From Streptomyces corallincola (GTDB lineage: Bacteria > Actinomycetota > Actinomycetes > Streptomycetales > Streptomycetaceae), in the NCBI RefSeq assembly GCF_019104725.1, contig NZ_JAHRXF010000020.1, positions 38,039 to 102,038 on the forward strand: a stretch of DNA of 64,000 nt, in the 5' to 3' direction. Positions within the stretch are counted from its first letter, which is position 1, and every line of letters starts with the position of its first letter. A program made the position numbers and the translations under genes. The notes beneath the pieces are model-generated. The model saw only the letters and a list, made by a program, of their open reading frames with translations. It had not been told where the DNA came from and did no database searches. Positions 49,848 to 58,078 of this stretch are shown here, piece by piece.

Positions 49848-50630
49848 GTGGCGCATTCCGCCATGTCTGGTTCTGGAACGACCGCCGGTGACGATCCGCT
49901 CCAGACCGCGGTGTGGCGCTTGCGCTCACGGGCGTGCTGGGCCGACGCGGCGGCCCTGCTGCCCGCCGACACCCCCGCCGGGTCGCTCCAGCGGGCGGGG
50001 CTGCTGGTCGAACGGTGCCTGTACACCGAGCGGTTCTGGCCGGAGGCGGAGGACGCGCTGCGCACGGCGGAGGCGGTCGCCCACACCGACGAGGAACGCG
50101 GCGCGGCGGCCTGCGAGCGCGGCCAGCTGGCGTACACCTCCACGCTGCACGGCATACGGGACCGCGCCGACGAGGCACGCGCCGCGCTCGGCCGGGCCGC
50201 TGCCATGATCCCGCCCGGCTCGGCGGCCCGCGCCCTGCTGGACTTCCGCCGGGGCCTGCTCGCGGAGAACCTCACCCGCTCCCCGCAGGCCGCCCGCGCC
50301 GCCTACCGCCGCGCCCACGCGGGCGCCACCGCCCACGCCGACCCGCTGCTGCTCTCGTTCACCTGGCGCCATCTCGCCGGACTCGCCCTGCGCGAGGGCG
50401 AGTTGCACGAGGCCCGGCAGGGTTTCGCCGAGTCCCTCCGCATCCGCGAGGAGCTCGGGTATCTGGTGGGTACGGCGCCCGCTCTGGCGTCCCTCGCCGA
50501 CGCGGAGTCCGAGCCGGAGGCGAGCCGGCTCCGTGAGGAGGCGCGGCGGCTCCACCGGCTCCTGGGCGGCATTCCCACCTGGCTGAGCCGGCACCTGCCG
50601 CTGGAGCCACCGGAGGCGGAGTCGGCGTAG
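49848..50630 (+). CDS. TPR-like helical-repeat protein
   Basis: 260-aa soluble protein of tetratricopeptide-like helical pairs: LERCLYTERFWPEAEDALRT-type repeats, RDRADEARAALGRAAAMIPP, FTWRHLAGLALREGELHEARQGF and ESLRIREELGYLVGTAPALA. No catalytic motif or signal peptide. The GTG at 49848 follows GGGGAGGGCAAC; the longer frame is unsupported. It lies alone between the pucR terminator and the convergent biosynthetic cluster. A protein-binding scaffold is the general expectation for TPR proteins; partner unknown. Confidence 0.7.
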   Translation: MAHSAMSGSGTTAGDDPLQTAVWRLRSRACWADAAALLPADTPAGSLQRAGLLVERCLYTERFWPEAEDALRTAEAVAHTDEERGAAACERGQLAYTSTLHGIRDRADEARAALGRAAAMIPPGSAARALLDFRRGLLAENLTRSPQAARAAYRRAHAGATAHADPLLLSFTWRHLAGLALREGELHEARQGFAESLRIREELGYLVGTAPALASLADAESEPEASRLREEARRLHRLLGGIPTWLSRHLPLEPPEAESA

Positions 50631-50772
50631 CCGGACCCCTGCGGCCCTGTACGGGTCCCCGCGCAGCCCGGCCGGGGAACTCTCCTCCGGAGGGCGCGCG
50701 GTGCCGGTGTCCGGCCCGCGGATTCGGTGCTCGGCGCGGATCGCAGCGTCCCTGGAGGCCCCGGCGGCCGTC

Positions 50773-51627
50773 TCAGGGGAGCCGTGTCCCGGCATGGCCC
50801 GTGCCGGGCAGGGATTCGGCTCGTATCAGCCAGCTTCGGGAGGGGCCGCGGCGTTCCCGGGGCTGGACGGTGAAGGGCCAGTCGGCGTGAGTGGCGTCCG
50901 GCTCGCCGGGTTCCCGGACGTCGGTGGGCCGCCAGCCACGCGCGGTCAGATAGTCCTCGGGCTCGTCGGTGCCGAACAGCCACGGAGTACCGTCCGCCTC
51001 CAGGCCGCGGCGGAACTCACGGGAGAAGGGGCTGCGCAACAGGGCCTGGCTGACGAGGTCCACGGCGAGCCGACTGCCGGGAGCCGACGCCGAGCCGAGC
51101 GTGCGCAGCACACCGTCCGCCTGGTCCGGCGTGAGGAAGAACATCAGCCCCTCGACGATCCACAGCACCGGTCGCGTCCGGTCGAACCCCGCCTCCTCCA
51201 GCGTCGGCAGCCAGGGTCCGCGCAGGTCGGCCGCGACCTCGCGGCGGGTCACCCGCGGCCGGGCATCGAGCCCCGCCAGCCGTCGGCGCTTCTCGGCCAG
51301 CAGGGCGGGGAGGTCCACCTCGTACACGGTGGCCTCGTCGGGCCAGTCGAGCCGGAACGCCCGGGTGTCCATGCCCGCGGCGACGAGGACGACCTGCCGG
51401 ACGGCGCCGTCGGCGAGGGTCCGCCGGACAGTGTCGTCCAGGTAGCGCGTGCGGATGGCGATGAACGCGGTCAGGCCGCCGCCCCGGTTCTTCTCCAGCA
51501 GTTCGAAGCCGCGCGGCGCGGCCAGCGTCCGGGCGTAGGGGTCCAGGAAGGCGGCCCGGTCGCCCCGTTCGGTCTCCAGGGCCCGTGCGGCGGCCGTCCA
51601 CTGGGCCGTGTACGAGACCGCTTCCAT
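50773..51627 (-). CDS. SAM-dependent O-methyltransferase-like protein (TIGR00027 family)
   Basis: 284-aa class I methyltransferase of the LCM/PPM1-like TIGR00027 group: TARALETERGDRAAFLDPYA-type N-terminus, QVVLVAAGMDTRAFRLDWPD (SAM-binding motif I with GxDTR), TVYEVDLPALLAEKRRRL (acidic motif II) and VLWIVEGLMFFLTPDQADGV. Family members typically methylate carboxylates or hydroxyls in secondary metabolism. It is the last gene of the six-gene cluster, and its ATG at 51627 follows GGAGGA 8 nt upstream. It may form a methyl ester or O-methyl tailoring of the product (inference). Confidence 0.82.
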   Translation of the reverse strand: MEAVSYTAQWTAAARALETERGDRAAFLDPYARTLAAPRGFELLEKNRGGGLTAFIAIRTRYLDDTVRRTLADGAVRQVVLVAAGMDTRAFRLDWPDEATVYEVDLPALLAEKRRRLAGLDARPRVTRREVAADLRGPWLPTLEEAGFDRTRPVLWIVEGLMFFLTPDQADGVLRTLGSASAPGSRLAVDLVSQALLRSPFSREFRRGLEADGTPWLFGTDEPEDYLTARGWRPTDVREPGEPDATHADWPFTVQPRERRGPSRSWLIRAESLPGTGHAGTRLP

Positions 51628-51647
51628 GCTGTGGGTCCTCCGAATCG

Positions 51648-51890
51648 TCAAGCGGTGGTGAAGAAGGCCCGCTGGATGGCGGACAGGCTCTGGAAGTCCT
51701 TCAGGTCGATGGTGTCGAAGTCGATCTCCGCGCCGGTGGCGTTCTCGATGACGTAGACGAGTTCGACGAAGCTCAGCGAGTCCACCAGCCGGGTGCGGAC
51801 GAGGTCCTCGTCGGGACCGATGCGGGCGCGTTCGGGGTGCCGGCTCAGAATCCAGTTCCGGACCACGTCGATTCCGTCGTTCACGGTCAA
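51648..51890 (-). CDS. Free-standing acyl/peptidyl carrier protein
   Basis: 80-aa carrier protein. Phosphopantetheine attachment Ser lies in LVDSLSFVELVYVIE (DSL motif, Ser at about residue 38), with acidic helix II and the end helix LKDFQSLSAIQRAFF. Translation could start at TTG (51890), overlapping the AcpS stop by TTGA, or at the GTG two codons later. It is neither embedded in a PKS nor next to a KS, so it probably carries a single amino acid or acyl unit loaded by the SerRS-like ligase two genes upstream. Confidence 0.92.
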   Translation of the reverse strand: MTVNDGIDVVRNWILSRHPERARIGPDEDLVRTRLVDSLSFVELVYVIENATGAEIDFDTIDLKDFQSLSAIQRAFFTTA

Positions 51891-52288
51891 GGTGCGCTCC
51901 GCTCCTCGGAGTCCGGGGCCGTGAGCGCGACCGCCACGGCACAGGGTTCGTCATGGGTGATGGAGACGGAGACCGAGCCGATCCCGGCGCCGCGGGCCAG
52001 CGCGGCGGCCCGGCCGCTCAACCGCACCCAGGGCGCGCCGCTTTCGGCGCGCAGGATCTCGATGCCCTGCCAGGGCACGGTCTCCCCGGTGGCGTGGAAC
52101 AGCTTGAACACCGCCTCCTTCGCGGCCAGTCGGCCGGCGATGCCCGGGACGTCCGGCTCGTCGCCGTCGAGGAGGAGACGCCGCTCGTCCGCGCTGAGCA
52201 TGCGGCCGGCCAGCAGCCCGCCGCCCAGCAGGGCGCGTACGCGGGTGAACGGGACCATGTCGATGCCGATCCGGCCGGGTGCGGTCAC
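51887..52288 (-). CDS. AcpS-type 4'-phosphopantetheinyl transferase
   Basis: 133-aa holo-ACP synthase that transfers phosphopantetheine from CoA to the carrier protein Ser. Motifs: GIDMVPFTRVRALL (Mg-binding GxDxxxxxR) and IAGRLAAKEAVFKLF (KEA motif with Glu/Lys), then ILRAESGAPWVRLSG and VSVSITHDEPCAVAVAL. The GTG at 52288 overlaps the upstream stop by GTGA, and its stop overlaps the carrier protein start. A dedicated PPTase inside a small cluster shows the carrier protein is central to the pathway. Confidence 0.93.
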   Translation of the reverse strand: MTAPGRIGIDMVPFTRVRALLGGGLLAGRMLSADERRLLLDGDEPDVPGIAGRLAAKEAVFKLFHATGETVPWQGIEILRAESGAPWVRLSGRAAALARGAGIGSVSVSITHDEPCAVAVALTAPDSEERSAP

Positions 52289-53112
52289 CGGAGCGCTCCC
52301 GCGGCGGCGCGCACCGCCTCCGTCGCGCGGGCCGCCGTGCCGTGGGCGTCCAGCAGGACGGCGACCCAGCGTTCCAGGCCGAAGGCGACGCAGGAGGTGT
52401 AGGCGTACTCGGAGGTGCCCGCGAGCCGGATGCGGCAGCGTTCGCCGAAGAAGTTGCGGTGCGTGTTGACCGAGGCGAGGGCGAGGTCCCCGAACCGGAA
52501 CTCGTGTTTGACCGGGCTGAGCCGGGACATCAGGGCACGCGCGCCGTCCCGTGCGAAGAAGGGGTCCGACGCGGCTTCCCGGGCGAGTCCGAGCCCCAGC
52601 GCGGCCCCGAACGCCGTGATCCGTTCCCCGGCCCGGTCCAGCAGCCGCTGCGTGTGCTCGTAGGAGCCGAGTGCGACGGTCTCCCGCATCTGGAAGGCGG
52701 CCTGGCGGCGCAGGGGCACGTAGTGGTCCTCGTTGCGGAAGCACCATTGGACCATCGTGAGGACGGTGTCCCCCGCGAGTTCGGAGTCCTCGTGGAACAG
52801 ATACGCGCCGAGGCACGCGGAGTGCGGGAGGCCGAACCTGGCCGTTCCCAGGTCGGTGGTCGCGGGCGGGGGCTCTCCCTCGGTGACGCTCAGCGGAGCG
52901 GCGAGGAAGGCGAGTTGGGGGAAGTTCTGGTAGACGTCGAACTTCTCCAGGTCGGCCACGCCGTACAGCGGGGGCACGACGATCTCGCGCGCTCCTTCGG
53001 CGCGGGCCCAGCCGGTGAACCCGGCGTCCAGCGCGCGCAGGAGTTCGGTGCGGTCGGGGTCCAGGATGTCCGGCCGGTCCGTGGGCCGTTCGCGGGCGGG
53101 GGTCGGTTTCAT
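52285..53112 (-). CDS. Truncated SerRS-like amino acid:[carrier protein] ligase
   Basis: 275-aa protein homologous to the catalytic core of atypical seryl-tRNA synthetases, without a tRNA-binding domain. Motif 2-like QWCFRNEDHYVPLRRQAAFQMRE (122-144, shown in pieces: CFRNED at 124-129, FQMRE at 140-144) and motif 3 SCVAFGLERW (240-249) are clear. C100, E144 and C241 are spaced like the Zn ligands I recall for Bradyrhizobium amino acid:CP ligases (C131/E176/C279). These enzymes load glycine or alanine onto a carrier protein's phosphopantetheine. Adjacency to ACP and AcpS strongly supports this role. ATGA overlap with the diiron gene (53109-53112). Confidence 0.87.
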   Translation of the reverse strand: MKPTPARERPTDRPDILDPDRTELLRALDAGFTGWARAEGAREIVVPPLYGVADLEKFDVYQNFPQLAFLAAPLSVTEGEPPPATTDLGTARFGLPHSACLGAYLFHEDSELAGDTVLTMVQWCFRNEDHYVPLRRQAAFQMRETVALGSYEHTQRLLDRAGERITAFGAALGLGLAREAASDPFFARDGARALMSRLSPVKHEFRFGDLALASVNTHRNFFGERCRIRLAGTSEYAYTSCVAFGLERWVAVLLDAHGTAARATEAVRAAAGALR

Positions 53113-53987
53113 CGCAGGAGGCCCGTCCTTTCGAGGTACGTCCGCGTCCGGTGGAACACGCTCCGCTCCAGCTCGGCGCGCTCCGGGGAGTCCAGCAGCT
53201 TCCGGCGCACCCCCAGCGGGTCGTCGAGTCCGGCGTCCCGGTAGACCCGCGGGTTGTAGAGCGACTCGAAGCTGTACGTCATGTAGCGGCGCACGTAGGC
53301 CGCCACGGCGTCGAGCTCCCCCTCGTCGGCGGTGCGCCGTACGTCCTCGAAGAGCAGGCCGACGAGTTCGCGGCCGAAGGCGATGTGCCGCGACTCGTCC
53401 TGGTGGTGGATGCGGTTGATCGCCCGGACGGTGTCGTGCAGCCGGGTGTCGCGTGCCATGAGGGAGTTGAAGTGGTCAACGAGTTCCTCGAAGACCAGGA
53501 TGCGCACGAACACCAGCAGGCTCTCGGTCTCCTTCCGTTGCGGTGCGGCGCGTTCCCCGGCCGGCTGCTGCCGGTAGATGCGGCCGCCGTAGCGCAGGCA
53601 GAACTCCGCGAAGAACCACATGTGTTCGTTCTCCTCACCGATGAAGTGGTGGAAGAACCGCGACGGCTCCTCGTAGCCGCTGGTGTGGATGCGGCGGGTG
53701 ACCTCGATGAGGAGGTCCCGGATGCCGTGGACGTTCAGGCTGTAGAAGTTCAGGCTCTCGTACTTGGAGAGGGCGCGCAGTTGGGCCTCGGACAGTCCGG
53801 CCGCCACCGCAGTGCCGTGCGTGGTGGTCAGTTCCGGACTCATCCACCACATGTCGTCGGGCAGGCTGTCCGGCCACTCCAGGAGCCGGTAGGGGTTGTA
53901 GTAGTCGTCCACGGCCTTGGTGCTGAGTCGGTCGAGCACGTGCTGGAACCGGTCCCGGCTGTCGTTCACTCCGGGGTGTCCTCTCAT
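53109..53987 (-). CDS. AurF-like diiron oxygenase
   Basis: 292-aa ferritin-like non-haem diiron protein. Candidate ligands: E78 in KYESLNFYSLN, E119-x-x-H122 in IGEENEHMWFFAEF, E168 region in FEELVDHFNSLM, and DESRH (197-201) in HHQDESRHIAFGREL. The GEENEHMWFF and DESRHIAFG motifs are typical of the p-aminobenzoate N-oxygenase AurF family, which oxidises amines to hydroxylamine or nitro groups, with some members hydroxylating carrier-bound substrates. ATG at 53987 follows AGGTAGGACC; a GTG at residue 8 is an alternative. N-oxidation of a tethered amino acid is the working inference. Confidence 0.83.
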   Translation of the reverse strand: MRGHPGVNDSRDRFQHVLDRLSTKAVDDYYNPYRLLEWPDSLPDDMWWMSPELTTTHGTAVAAGLSEAQLRALSKYESLNFYSLNVHGIRDLLIEVTRRIHTSGYEEPSRFFHHFIGEENEHMWFFAEFCLRYGGRIYRQQPAGERAAPQRKETESLLVFVRILVFEELVDHFNSLMARDTRLHDTVRAINRIHHQDESRHIAFGRELVGLLFEDVRRTADEGELDAVAAYVRRYMTYSFESLYNPRVYRDAGLDDPLGVRRKLLDSPERAELERSVFHRTRTYLERTGLLR

Positions 53988-53993
53988 CTGGTC

Positions 53994-55433
53994 CTACCTG
54001 CGGTCGTTCGGCACGTCGGTGTCGGGTGCGGCCCGCGGTCCGGCGGCGCGCCGGATGCGCAGGCGCGGCTCCAGGTCCAGGTAGAGCCCCGCCACCGCCT
54101 TCTCGGGTGAGGACGGCATCGAGTTCAGCGCCTCGTCGTGTCCGGCGAGGACACCGGCGCGCGGGCCGTGGCCGCCGGGCCGCCGCATGCGGGCGGCCAC
54201 CTTGTCCAGCGCCTCCCCGCCGTCCCGGCTGTCGTCCAGGTCCTCGACGCCGGTGACGATGTGCAGGAAGGACTCGTAGAGGTTGAGCATGTGCCGTTCG
54301 CGCCGGGTGAGTTTGTCCGCCTCGAAGAACTGCGACTCGCGGTTGTAGCTCTTGTAGAAGAACGACACGACGACCAGCAGGCGTTCGTAGGACTGGCGGT
54401 ACGCCCGCTCGAAGAACGCGGTGGCCTCGTCCTCCGCCAACTCGCCCGTGAGGACGGCACCGATGGCGGCGGCGGCCAGCAGGGCGCTGAACATCGCCAG
54501 GTGCACGCCGGTGGAGAGCAGCGGGTCGAGAAAGCAGGCGGCGTCGCCGATCAGCAGGCAGCCGGGCAGGGCGAAGCGGTCGGCGGTGTACGAGTAGTCC
54601 TGCTCGACCCGGAACCCGGACACCCGCTCGGCGCCCTCTGTCATCGCGGCGATGCGCGGGGCCCGCGCCAGCGCGTCGGCGTATACGGCGTCGATGCCGC
54701 CGAGCCGGTCCCGTTCCCGCTGCCACACGCTCTTCTTGGCGACCAGGCCGATCGAACGCGTGCCGTCCCCGAGCGGGATCGCCCAGAACCAGCCGTACGG
54801 CACCGAGCAGACGGCGATCGCGCCCGCCGGCCCCCGGTCCAGCGGGGCGGTCCCGCGCCAGTAGGACCAGACGGCGATGTTCCGGAAGGCTTCCTGGTAC
54901 TGCCGGCTGCCGAGGTGGCCGGTGGCCATGACGCCGGTCCGGCCGGAGGCGTCCACCAGGAAGTCGAAGCCGATCTCCCCGCTCTCGGAGCGGTCCCCGG
55001 CGCGTCTCCAGCGTGCGCTCACCGGGCGGCCGTCGCGGAACTCGACACCGGTGACCCTGACGCCCTGCCGTACGTCCACTCCGAGTTCGGCGGCGTGGTC
55101 GAGGAGGATCTCGTCGAACTCGGAACGCGTCACCTGGTAGGCGTGGCGGCCCGCACCGGTCAGGTGGTGGAAGTCGAGGTTCCAGTTCTCCGGGCCCCAC
55201 TCGAAGTAGGCTCCCTCCTTGCGGACGAACCCGGCCCTGTCGATCTTCTCGCGCACGCCCAGCAGGTCGAGCACCGGGAGGACCGAGGGCAGCAGGGACT
55301 CCCCGATGTGGTAGCGCGGGAAGACCGCGCGCTCCAGCAGCACGACCCGCACGCCCTGCCTGGCCAGGAGTCCGGCGACCGTGCTGCCCGCCGGGCCGCC
55401 GCCGATGACCAGCACCTGTGTGTGCTCCTCCAT
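53994..55433 (-). CDS. FAD-dependent halogenase-like protein
   Basis: 479-aa flavin-dependent halogenase-family protein. The FAD site is QVLVIGGGPAGSTVAGLLA (6-24). The halogenase hallmark WFWAIP (215-220, WxWxIP) is present. A Lys in GFVRKEGAYFEWG (K72) sits where the catalytic Lys is found in the family. IGDAACFLDPLLSTGVHLA completes the FAD pocket. This pattern is closer to PltA/CmlS-type halogenases that act on carrier-bound or aryl acyl groups than to tryptophan halogenases. Some relatives are non-halogenating hydroxylases. The ATG at 55433 has GAGGAGCGAC upstream. It heads the minus-strand cluster. Confidence 0.82.
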   Translation of the reverse strand: MEEHTQVLVIGGGPAGSTVAGLLARQGVRVVLLERAVFPRYHIGESLLPSVLPVLDLLGVREKIDRAGFVRKEGAYFEWGPENWNLDFHHLTGAGRHAYQVTRSEFDEILLDHAAELGVDVRQGVRVTGVEFRDGRPVSARWRRAGDRSESGEIGFDFLVDASGRTGVMATGHLGSRQYQEAFRNIAVWSYWRGTAPLDRGPAGAIAVCSVPYGWFWAIPLGDGTRSIGLVAKKSVWQRERDRLGGIDAVYADALARAPRIAAMTEGAERVSGFRVEQDYSYTADRFALPGCLLIGDAACFLDPLLSTGVHLAMFSALLAAAAIGAVLTGELAEDEATAFFERAYRQSYERLLVVVSFFYKSYNRESQFFEADKLTRRERHMLNLYESFLHIVTGVEDLDDSRDGGEALDKVAARMRRPGGHGPRAGVLAGHDEALNSMPSSPEKAVAGLYLDLEPRLRIRRAAGPRAAPDTDVPNDRR

Positions 55434-55692
55434 GTCGCTCCTCGATCGGGACGGGCCGGGACGCCGGCCTCCGGGTGCGATGTGGTGTACGAGAGTCTCT
55501 CCCCCACACGAGATGGACGGCAGAAACGGTTCAGCAGGTCCGGGATTCCCCGCCACGCGAGGGGCTGTGTGATGATCGGCGGCACGCCGGCGGTGGTGGT
55601 GGTCACGCGGCTCCGGACGGCCCTTCCCGACGCCTGGTCCCGGCCCTGTCCGGAGCACCGGAACCCTCAAGCGACACGGAATCGAGTTGCTC

Positions 55693-56364
55693 ATGACTGG
55701 TCGGGGCGCACAGCCCGCACGCGATCCCGCACTGCCCGGACGGCTGTTCGGGGCGGAGCTGGAGTCTCTGGTGCCAGTGTTGCGGGAGTGCCCCGATGCC
55801 GGCTTCGGCAGACCGGTCGCCGCGTGTCCGGGCTGGACGGTACGGGACGTGCTCGCGCACTGCTCGGGCGATCTCACCCAGGTCGTCAACGGCGACTTCG
55901 GCGACGACCTGGGCTCGCCCGAGGCCAACGAGCGCGACATCGCCGCCCGTGCGGACTGGCCGCACACCCGGATCGTGGACGAACTGGAGCACGGCCTGCG
56001 GCACGCGGGCCCGGCCGTCGCGGCGGCCGGGGGTCCACTGGACAAGGTCGCGCTCGGTGTGTGGCTGCACGGAGGAGACGTGCGCGACACGCTCGGTGTC
56101 CCCGGCGCGTACGACGGCCCCGGTCTGCCGGACGCGCTGGCCCTGCTGTCCCGGCTCACCCACGAACGCGGCCGTCCGCTCGTGCACGCCTGCTTCGACG
56201 GTGCCGGGGCCCCCTTCGTCCTCGGGGCCCCGGCTCCCGGCGTCCGGCCGGTCCGCTTCCACGGCGACGCCCCCACCCTGATCCGCCTCTGCTCCGGCCG
56301 CGCCACGCATGCCACGTACGAGTTGTCCGGCGGGGTGGCGGAGGCGCTGAACATGTTCGGCTGA
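55693..56364 (+). CDS. Mycothiol-dependent maleylpyruvate isomerase-family protein (DinB-like)
   Basis: 223-aa protein of the actinobacterial MDMPI/DinB_2 fold. Typical segments are VPVLRECPDAGFGRPVAACPGWTVRDVLAHCSGDLTQV (four-helix bundle start; the AH in LAHCSGDL is a metal-His candidate), VALGVWLHGGDVRDTLGVP (two conserved metal residues) and a beta-rich C-terminal segment. Members are mycothiol-dependent isomerases or uncharacterised thiol transferases. ATG at 55693 preferred over TTG at 55687. Divergent from the halogenase cluster, so it may share its promoter region and contribute to self-protection or tailoring (inference). Confidence 0.8.
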   Translation: MTGRGAQPARDPALPGRLFGAELESLVPVLRECPDAGFGRPVAACPGWTVRDVLAHCSGDLTQVVNGDFGDDLGSPEANERDIAARADWPHTRIVDELEHGLRHAGPAVAAAGGPLDKVALGVWLHGGDVRDTLGVPGAYDGPGLPDALALLSRLTHERGRPLVHACFDGAGAPFVLGAPAPGVRPVRFHGDAPTLIRLCSGRATHATYELSGGVAEALNMFG

Positions 56365-56429
56365 GGGGACCGGCCGCCGCGGGTCGGGTCAGGCGCGGGC
56401 GGGGGGCGCGGGTGTAGGTGCAGGCGGGG

Positions 56430-56456
56430 GTCGGGAGTCGGGAGTCGGGAGTCGGC
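56430..56456. repeat. 7-bp repeat GTCGGGA
   Basis: GTCGGGA is repeated in tandem from 56430, three full copies and a partial fourth, after the stop of the MDMPI-like gene. Confidence 0.7.
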
Positions 56457-56511
56457 GGGACAATGCGTCAGGACTCCAAGACCCTTGATCCGCACGGCAG
56501 TCCGCACCGGC

Positions 56512-56815
56512 TCACAGCCAGCCGTCGAGCACCGCCACGAAGCACTCGAAGTCGTTCCGGTGCAGGGTGTGGCCCGCTCCGGCGAGGGTGCGGATCTCGA
56601 AGCCGCTCCGGGACAGTTCGGCTGCCTCCGCGGGTGGCACCAGGTAGCTGGGGCCGGGGAGCACGACCAGCGACGGCAGCCAGCGACGGCAGGTCAACAC
56701 CGACGACCCGGTACCCGCGTGCGGCGAGTTCCGGTCCCACGCGGCGCCGGGTGCGGTGGTCGGACATGGCTCCGTGCACCAAGCACGGGGGTACGCGCCC
56801 CGGCGCCCCAGGCAT
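56512..56815 (-). pseudogene. Decayed alpha/beta hydrolase
   Basis: Minus-strand remnant in two frames. Near 56815 one frame reads CLVHGAMSDHRTRRRVGPEL then AARGYRVVGVDLPSLAAVAG, the N-terminus of an alpha/beta hydrolase (oxyanion HG and strand/helix). From about 56700 to 56512 another frame reads SLVVLPGPSYLVPPAEAAEL, SRSGFEIRTLAGAGHTLHRN and DFECFVAVLDGWL, the C-terminus with the catalytic His. The middle ~170-200 residues, including the nucleophile elbow, are missing and the frame is broken. Apparently a deletion plus frameshift. Confidence 0.75.
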
Positions 56816-57085
56816 GGGTGGGCAGCCTCATACGCGGCCCCTTGCGGTGCGATGTCGGGCTGACCATTGGCGTCAACTGATCTGTCAAGAAGCCGAATCG
56901 CCCGGCCGCCGGGCCCGTGCTCTCGAAGGCACCGGACCCGGCGCGGCCGAACCGCGCGAACCGGGACCGCCCCGCGCCAGGGCGGGACCCACCCGCGCGG
57001 ACCGGCAGGGACCGAGCAACTCCCCCTTGGGACGCGGGCGTCACCGCGAGCGGCGACCATGCGGTGGCCGCCGTGAACCCCCCGC

Positions 57086-57913
57086 TCAGCCGCCGGCGAA
57101 ATGCTCGGCCACCAGCGAGGCAACCGCGTCCGCGTCCCGGTCGATCAGCGCGTCCAGCAAAGCCAGATGCTCCCCCGCGTCGGCGACCAGTTCCGCCCGG
57201 CACATCCGCGAAGCGCCCCCCGTGAGGGGCAGTTGGGCCCGCCGCAGCAAGTCCTCCGCGATACCGACCAGTTGGCGGTTGCCGGAGAGCCCCAGGACGG
57301 CGCGGTGGAAGGCCCGGTCGGACTCGGCGTAGGTGGCGGGACACCCGCTGGACGCCGCACGCAGCGTCTCCTCCGCCAGGGGCCGCAACTCCACCCACCG
57401 CTCGACCGGCACGGTCCGCGCCAGCCGCAGCATCACCGGCACCTCGATGAGGCTCCGCACCTCGGCCAGTTCCGCCAACTCCCGCTCACCGCGCTGGAGT
57501 ACCCGAAACCCCCGGTTGGGCACGACCTCGACGGCCCCGTCCAGGGCGAGCTGCTGCATGGCCTCGCGGACGGGCGTGGCGGACACCCCGAATCGCTCCC
57601 CGAGCGCGGGCGCGGAGTACACCTCGCCGGGTGTCAGTTCGCCCGTCACCAGCGCCGTGCGCAACGCGTCGAGGATCTGCCCGCGCACGGAGGAACGCCG
57701 TACGGCGACACGCGGCCGGGGCAACGGCAGTTCGGCGTGGGTGTGCTCGCCCCGCGCACCGGCCCCCGCGTCGTCGTGGGCCCCGGACCGCGCGACCGGC
57801 ACGCCGCGCCCCTGCCCCTGCGCGGGCACGCGAGCCGCTCCCTCGGCGCCCCACACATCACCGGGGGCCGCCGCACCGACAGAACCGGGGTAACCCCGGG
57901 CACCCTGCTTCAC
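57086..57913 (-). CDS. GntR-family (FadR/FCD) regulator
   Basis: 275-aa regulator. A long, probably disordered N-terminus of ~75 residues is followed by a GntR winged helix (SVRGQILDALRTALVTGELT, PALGERFGVSATPVREAMQQ, LALDGAVEVVPNRGFRVLQR). The C-terminal FCD domain (EVRSLIEVPVMLRLARTVPV, AESDRAFHRAVLGLSGNRQL, GEHLALLDALIDRDADAVAS) has the metal-binding His/Asp pattern. The GTG at 57913 follows GGAGGAGAGCC. Divergent from the iron-box-controlled FhuF gene, but no link to iron is visible. Confidence 0.85.
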   Translation of the reverse strand: MKQGARGYPGSVGAAAPGDVWGAEGAARVPAQGQGRGVPVARSGAHDDAGAGARGEHTHAELPLPRPRVAVRRSSVRGQILDALRTALVTGELTPGEVYSAPALGERFGVSATPVREAMQQLALDGAVEVVPNRGFRVLQRGERELAELAEVRSLIEVPVMLRLARTVPVERWVELRPLAEETLRAASSGCPATYAESDRAFHRAVLGLSGNRQLVGIAEDLLRRAQLPLTGGASRMCRAELVADAGEHLALLDALIDRDADAVASLVAEHFAGG

Positions 57914-58024
57914 GGCTCTCCTCCGGCTTGTCGGCACATGGGTCATTAAACGGGGGGTTGTCGCTTGTACGTCAAGCACGATAGGCGGCCAAGGCGGCAG
58001 TTCAAACTCCCGACGAGGGGGGTA

Positions 58025-58039
58025 AGGTAAGCCTTACCT
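58025..58039 (+). promoter_or_regulatory. Iron box (DmdR/IdeR type)
   Basis: AGGTAAGCCTTACCT is a perfect palindrome with 7-bp arms and a 1-bp centre, preceded by GGTA/AAGG context, close to the actinobacterial DtxR-family iron box consensus TTAGGTTAGGCTAACCTAA. It is 39 bp before the ATG of the FhuF-like gene, indicating derepression under iron limitation. Confidence 0.8.
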
Positions 58040-58078
58040 GCGAAAGCCAGTCCGCGATCAAGGATCGGTGGTTCCGCC

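Larger units (their letters stand above)
56365..57085. other. Gene-poor 720-bp stretch with a decayed hydrolase
   Basis: Holds the short GTCGGGA repeat (56430-56456) and the remains of an alpha/beta hydrolase (56512-56815). From about 56880 to 57085 no gene, palindrome or promoter is evident. Confidence 0.6.
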
